The notes under the pieces were generated by a model. That model did not search any database. It saw nothing but the letters and a program-made list of their open reading frames with translations, and was not told the DNA's origin. The position numbers and the translations under genes were made by a program. From Verrucomicrobiota bacterium (GTDB taxonomy: Bacteria; Verrucomicrobiota; Verrucomicrobiia; Opitutales; Opitutaceae), in the NCBI GenBank assembly GCA_016222805.1, contig JACRQG010000032.1:248001-312000 (forward strand): DNA of 64,000 nt. The letters are read 5' to 3'. Shown here piece by piece: positions 61,300-64,000 of the stretch (position 1 is the stretch's first letter; each line of letters begins with the position of its first letter).

Positions 61300-62487
61300 A
61301 TGGATTCAATTACCAAGAGCAGGCCGCTTCCCGGCTGGCCACAATTCGGTGAAGAGGAGATTAGTGCCACCGTTGCGGTCCTGCGTTCCGGAAAGGTCAA
61401 CTATTGGACCGGTGGTATCTGCAAGGAATTCGAGGCGCAGTACGCCGCGAACCTCGGGGTGAAGCACACCATCTCCGCCGCCAATGGGACGGTGACATTA
61501 GAGATGGCGTTGCTGGCCCTTGGTATCGGCCCGGGAGACGAAGTTGTGGTGACTCCCCGGACGTTCATGGCGTCGATCAGTTGTGTCGTCACGGTGGGCG
61601 CCAGGCCGGTGTTTGCGGATATCGAGCGCGAGAGTGGCAACCTCTCGGCCGAGACGGTGGCCAGAGCACTCACCCCGAAAACCAAGGCGGTGATTCCAGT
61701 CCATCTCGGCGGCTGGCCGTGCGAGATGGACGCCCTGATGCAGTTGGCGGCCGATCGCCGGATCGCGGTGATCGAGGATTGCGCCCAAGCCCATGGCGCA
61801 ACGTATCGGGGCCGGGCGATCGGATCGATCGGTCACGTGAATTCCTTCTCGTTCTGTCAGGACAAAATCATCACGACAGGTGGGGAGGGTGGCCTGCTGG
61901 CAACCAATGACAGTGCGTTGTGGGAGAAACTCTGGTCTCTGAAGGACCACGGAAAGAGCTTCGATGCCTGCTTCCGGCGCCAGTGGCCTCCGGGGTTTCG
62001 CTGGCTGCATGAGTCCTTTGGGACGAACTACCGCATGACGGAGATGCAGGCGGCAATTGGACGGGAGGCCCTGAAAAAGTTGCCGGAGTGGACGCGAATT
62101 CGCCAGCGACACTCTGCTGCCTTGTCCCGCTGCTTGCAGGAGTTTCCTTGTATCCGCGTTCCCGAAGTTCCCGCGCACATGGAACATGCGCGCTACAAGT
62201 ACTATTGTTACGTAGAAGCGGGGCAACTCAGGGACGGATGGTCCCGTGATCGCGTGATGGCGGAAATCAACGCCCTTGGCGTCCCCTGCTTCTCCGGCTC
62301 CTGCAGCGAGGTCTATCTTGAGAAGGCGTTCGACCGGCCGGGCTTCCGGCCGCCGGAACGCCTTCCGGTTGCCCGCGAGTTGGGCGAGACTTCGCTGATG
62401 TTCCTGGTGCACCCCACCTTGGGAGACGGGGATGTCGCGGCGTGTTGCGAGCGGATTGCCCACGTGCTGCGCCAGGCTGGGCGGTAA
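61300..62487 (+). CDS. DegT/DnrJ/EryC1 sugar aminotransferase (second copy)
   Basis: 395 residues. PLP enzyme: SAANGTVTLEMALLALGIGPGDEVVVTPRTFMAS, EDCAQAHGATYRG, PLP lysine in FCQDKIITTGGEGG and GTNYRMTEMQAAIGREAL. It is clearly different from the first DegT protein, so it acts on another keto sugar. The next gene encodes a sugar epimerase/dehydratase, a likely source of its substrate. Confidence 0.85.
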   Translation: MDSITKSRPLPGWPQFGEEEISATVAVLRSGKVNYWTGGICKEFEAQYAANLGVKHTISAANGTVTLEMALLALGIGPGDEVVVTPRTFMASISCVVTVGARPVFADIERESGNLSAETVARALTPKTKAVIPVHLGGWPCEMDALMQLAADRRIAVIEDCAQAHGATYRGRAIGSIGHVNSFSFCQDKIITTGGEGGLLATNDSALWEKLWSLKDHGKSFDACFRRQWPPGFRWLHESFGTNYRMTEMQAAIGREALKKLPEWTRIRQRHSAALSRCLQEFPCIRVPEVPAHMEHARYKYYCYVEAGQLRDGWSRDRVMAEINALGVPCFSGSCSEVYLEKAFDRPGFRPPERLPVARELGETSLMFLVHPTLGDGDVAACCERIAHVLRQAGR

Positions 62488-62687
62488 CGCGGTGGTCTCA
62501 GACCAGACGCTTCTTCGAGTTGGCATCCGCGTGGCAGTGAGTCGGGGGCGTTGATTTCGTACCCGGCTGTAACTGTCGTGCGGAGAGATTCGCGCTCCCA
62601 TGAACGGCAGGTAACATCAGTCTCGACGGTTGGGCACCAACCACCAATCGTTCCGTCTTCCCAATCTACCCAACCACAGAAACAAGC
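62488..62687. other. Intergenic gap, no feature recognised
   Basis: 200 bp before the membrane epimerase gene. Contains only weak dyad symmetry (tggtctcagacca, 62495-62507), too short a loop for a terminator. Confidence 0.5.
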
Positions 62688-64000
62688 ATGAAGGAACGAT
62701 TCAGTCAGGGGGCAGTGCTGCGCCTTGTAGTGGACGCAATAGGACTAACGGCATGTTTGCTGGCGGCCTTCCTCCTCCGCTTCACCTATCACATGGTGTT
62801 CGAAGGGCCGGTTGGCTCCGGGCGCGTGCTGCTTAGTCTCTACCTGAATAACTTCGCGATTTGCGCGTCGCTAATCGTGCCACTGACGCTGGGTTCTTTT
62901 GCTTTCTTCGGCCTGTACAGCCGGACGCGTTCCTACCAATGGCAGGCCAAGGCTATCGCCATTTCGAAAGCCGTGGCAGTACCGTATCTTCTCGTCCCGT
63001 TGACGCTCTTCTTGCTTCCAGCGGTATTCACCGTTCCGCGTTCGGTGCTGTTTCTGGCTTGGGGCTTCACCTGGTTTGCGACGCTGTTTGGCCGGATGTG
63101 GGCCCTGATTTGGCGTCGACTGGTCGTGCAGGAATCCGGGACGGCCAAGACCCCGATCAGGGATGAACGCAAGGTCCTCCTGATTGGGGGTGCCGGCTAC
63201 ATTGGATCGGCCTTGGTGCCGAAGCTCCTGGAGGCCGGCAATAAGGTGCGCCTCCTGGACGTGTTCCTCTATGGCAAGGAAACCCTTGGCGCCTCCCTCA
63301 ATCATCCCAACCTGGAATTGGTCGATGGTGATTTCCGGCAGGTGGAGAAGGTCGTGTCGGCGATGCGGGATGTCGGTTCGGTGATTCACCTGGGCGGCCT
63401 TGTCGGCGATCCGGCGTGTGCTGTTGACGAACAATTGACTCTGGAAATCAACCTCGTGGCGACGCGAGTCATCGCGGAGGTCGCCAAGGGTGACGGCATT
63501 CGGAGGTTCATCTTTGCCAGCACCTGCTCCGTGTACGGGGCGAGTGATGGGGTGTTGGACGAGAATTCCCGCCTCAACCCCGTTTCGCTTTATGCCCGCA
63601 GCAAGATCGCGTCCGAGAAAGTGCTCCTGGAGATGCGCGACGACGGCTTTTCGCCGGCGATCCTCCGGTTCGGCACCATCTTCGGGCTGTCTGGCAGGAC
63701 GCGCTTTGATCTGGTGGTGAATCTGCTCACGGCGAAGGCGGTGTTCGACGGCAAGATCACTTTATACGGCGGCGATCAGTGGAGGCCTTTTGTTCACGTC
63801 GATGATGCCGCACGGGCTGTTCTCGCCGTCCTTCAGGCGCCCATCAACCGCGTGGATGGCGAGATTTTCAACATCGGCGGCGACAATCTCAACTACACGC
63901 TCCAGCAGGTAGGAGAGGTGATCAACCGCATGGTGCCCAATTCCGAACTTCTCGACTTGGGAGCCAACTCCGATCGCCGGAATTATCGGGTGGATTTTGG
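62688..64000 (+). CDS. Membrane-anchored NAD-dependent sugar epimerase/dehydratase (3' end outside window)
   Basis: At least 437 residues from ATG 62688, open to the window end. The first ~150 residues hold four hydrophobic helices (LRLVVDAIGLTACLLAAFLLRF, ICASLIVPLTLGSFAFFGLY, AVAVPYLLVPLTLFLLPAVF, SVLFLAWGFTWFATLFGRMW) like the N-terminus of FlaA1/WbpM-type enzymes. An extended SDR follows directly (VLLIGGAGYIGSALVPKLLEAG, FIFASTCSVYG, LYARSK with Tyr-x3-Lys). The intermediate CoA-binding-like domain of WbpM is missing. It probably makes a keto sugar for the preceding aminotransferase. Confidence 0.8.
   Translation, partial: MKERFSQGAVLRLVVDAIGLTACLLAAFLLRFTYHMVFEGPVGSGRVLLSLYLNNFAICASLIVPLTLGSFAFFGLYSRTRSYQWQAKAIAISKAVAVPYLLVPLTLFLLPAVFTVPRSVLFLAWGFTWFATLFGRMWALIWRRLVVQESGTAKTPIRDERKVLLIGGAGYIGSALVPKLLEAGNKVRLLDVFLYGKETLGASLNHPNLELVDGDFRQVEKVVSAMRDVGSVIHLGGLVGDPACAVDEQLTLEINLVATRVIAEVAKGDGIRRFIFASTCSVYGASDGVLDENSRLNPVSLYARSKIASEKVLLEMRDDGFSPAILRFGTIFGLSGRTRFDLVVNLLTAKAVFDGKITLYGGDQWRPFVHVDDAARAVLAVLQAPINRVDGEIFNIGGDNLNYTLQQVGEVINRMVPNSELLDLGANSDRRNYRVDF

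Overview
The window is high-GC bacterial chromosome with dense gene packing, weak Shine-Dalgarno sites, several GTG/TTG starts and many short intergenic palindromes. The repeated C-terminal domain of the protein at 34257-37196, the stand-alone exosortase-associated EpsI protein, several PQQ-type beta-propellers and the palindrome families together suggest a Verrucomicrobiota member, most likely Opitutaceae. This is inferred from protein style; no marker gene is present.

Region A (1-9980). After the 3' end of a uronate isomerase gene there is a minus-strand block: GcvH-like lipoyl carrier, HdrA-N-like Fe-S protein, two-cluster ferredoxin-type protein, radical SAM enzyme, a fusion of a DUF116-like Cys-rich domain to a polyprenyl diphosphate synthase, and an (alpha/alpha) terpene-cyclase-like protein. 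Divergent from it are a cysteine desulfurase and a squalene-hopene-cyclase-like class II cyclase. Together they look like a terpenoid pathway coupled to Fe-S, radical and lipoyl/sulfur chemistry. I know of no described system with this gene set, and it is the best candidate here for an undescribed one.

Region B (10005-32616, all minus strand). It holds a CobW/G3E GTPase, four secreted PQQ-like beta-propellers, a MacB/FtsX-type ABC exporter, two PaaK/LuxE-type adenylating enzymes, a LuxC/ALDH-type reductase, a hotdog thioesterase, a GT4 glycosyltransferase, an FAD oxidoreductase with halogenase motifs, a chorismate-lyase-like protein ending in a 21-G tract, a HemN-like radical SAM enzyme and an EamA-type permease. 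This is a plausible pathway for an aromatic (4-hydroxybenzoate-like) acid that is activated, modified and exported. No ketosynthase or prenyltransferase for it lies in the window.

Region C (32617-33623) is about 1 kb of non-coding DNA with dispersed and inverted repeats. It is followed by a GbsR/MarR-like regulator that marks the boundary to the next locus.

Region D (33624-64000, all plus strand) is a surface-polysaccharide locus. It contains a multidomain secreted phosphoesterase; a small YIDPGSG protein, kinase-like/methyltransferase fusion and membrane AlkP-superfamily enzyme; GDP-sugar genes (Gmd, perosamine-synthase-like aminotransferase, GNAT, C-methyltransferase); glycosyltransferases, Wzy-like polymerase and Wzx-like flippase; an acyltransferase-3; WecB; a WbpG/HisH/HisF amidotransferase set; an ACP/AMP-ligase/SDR/NeuD-like acyl cassette; EpsI; an initiating sugar transferase; a second DegT aminotransferase; and a membrane-anchored epimerase cut by the window end. 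The middle (about 43-50 kb) is visibly richer in A+T than regions A and B, which suggests acquisition by transfer. No rRNA, tRNA, CRISPR array, transposase or phage gene was recognised.
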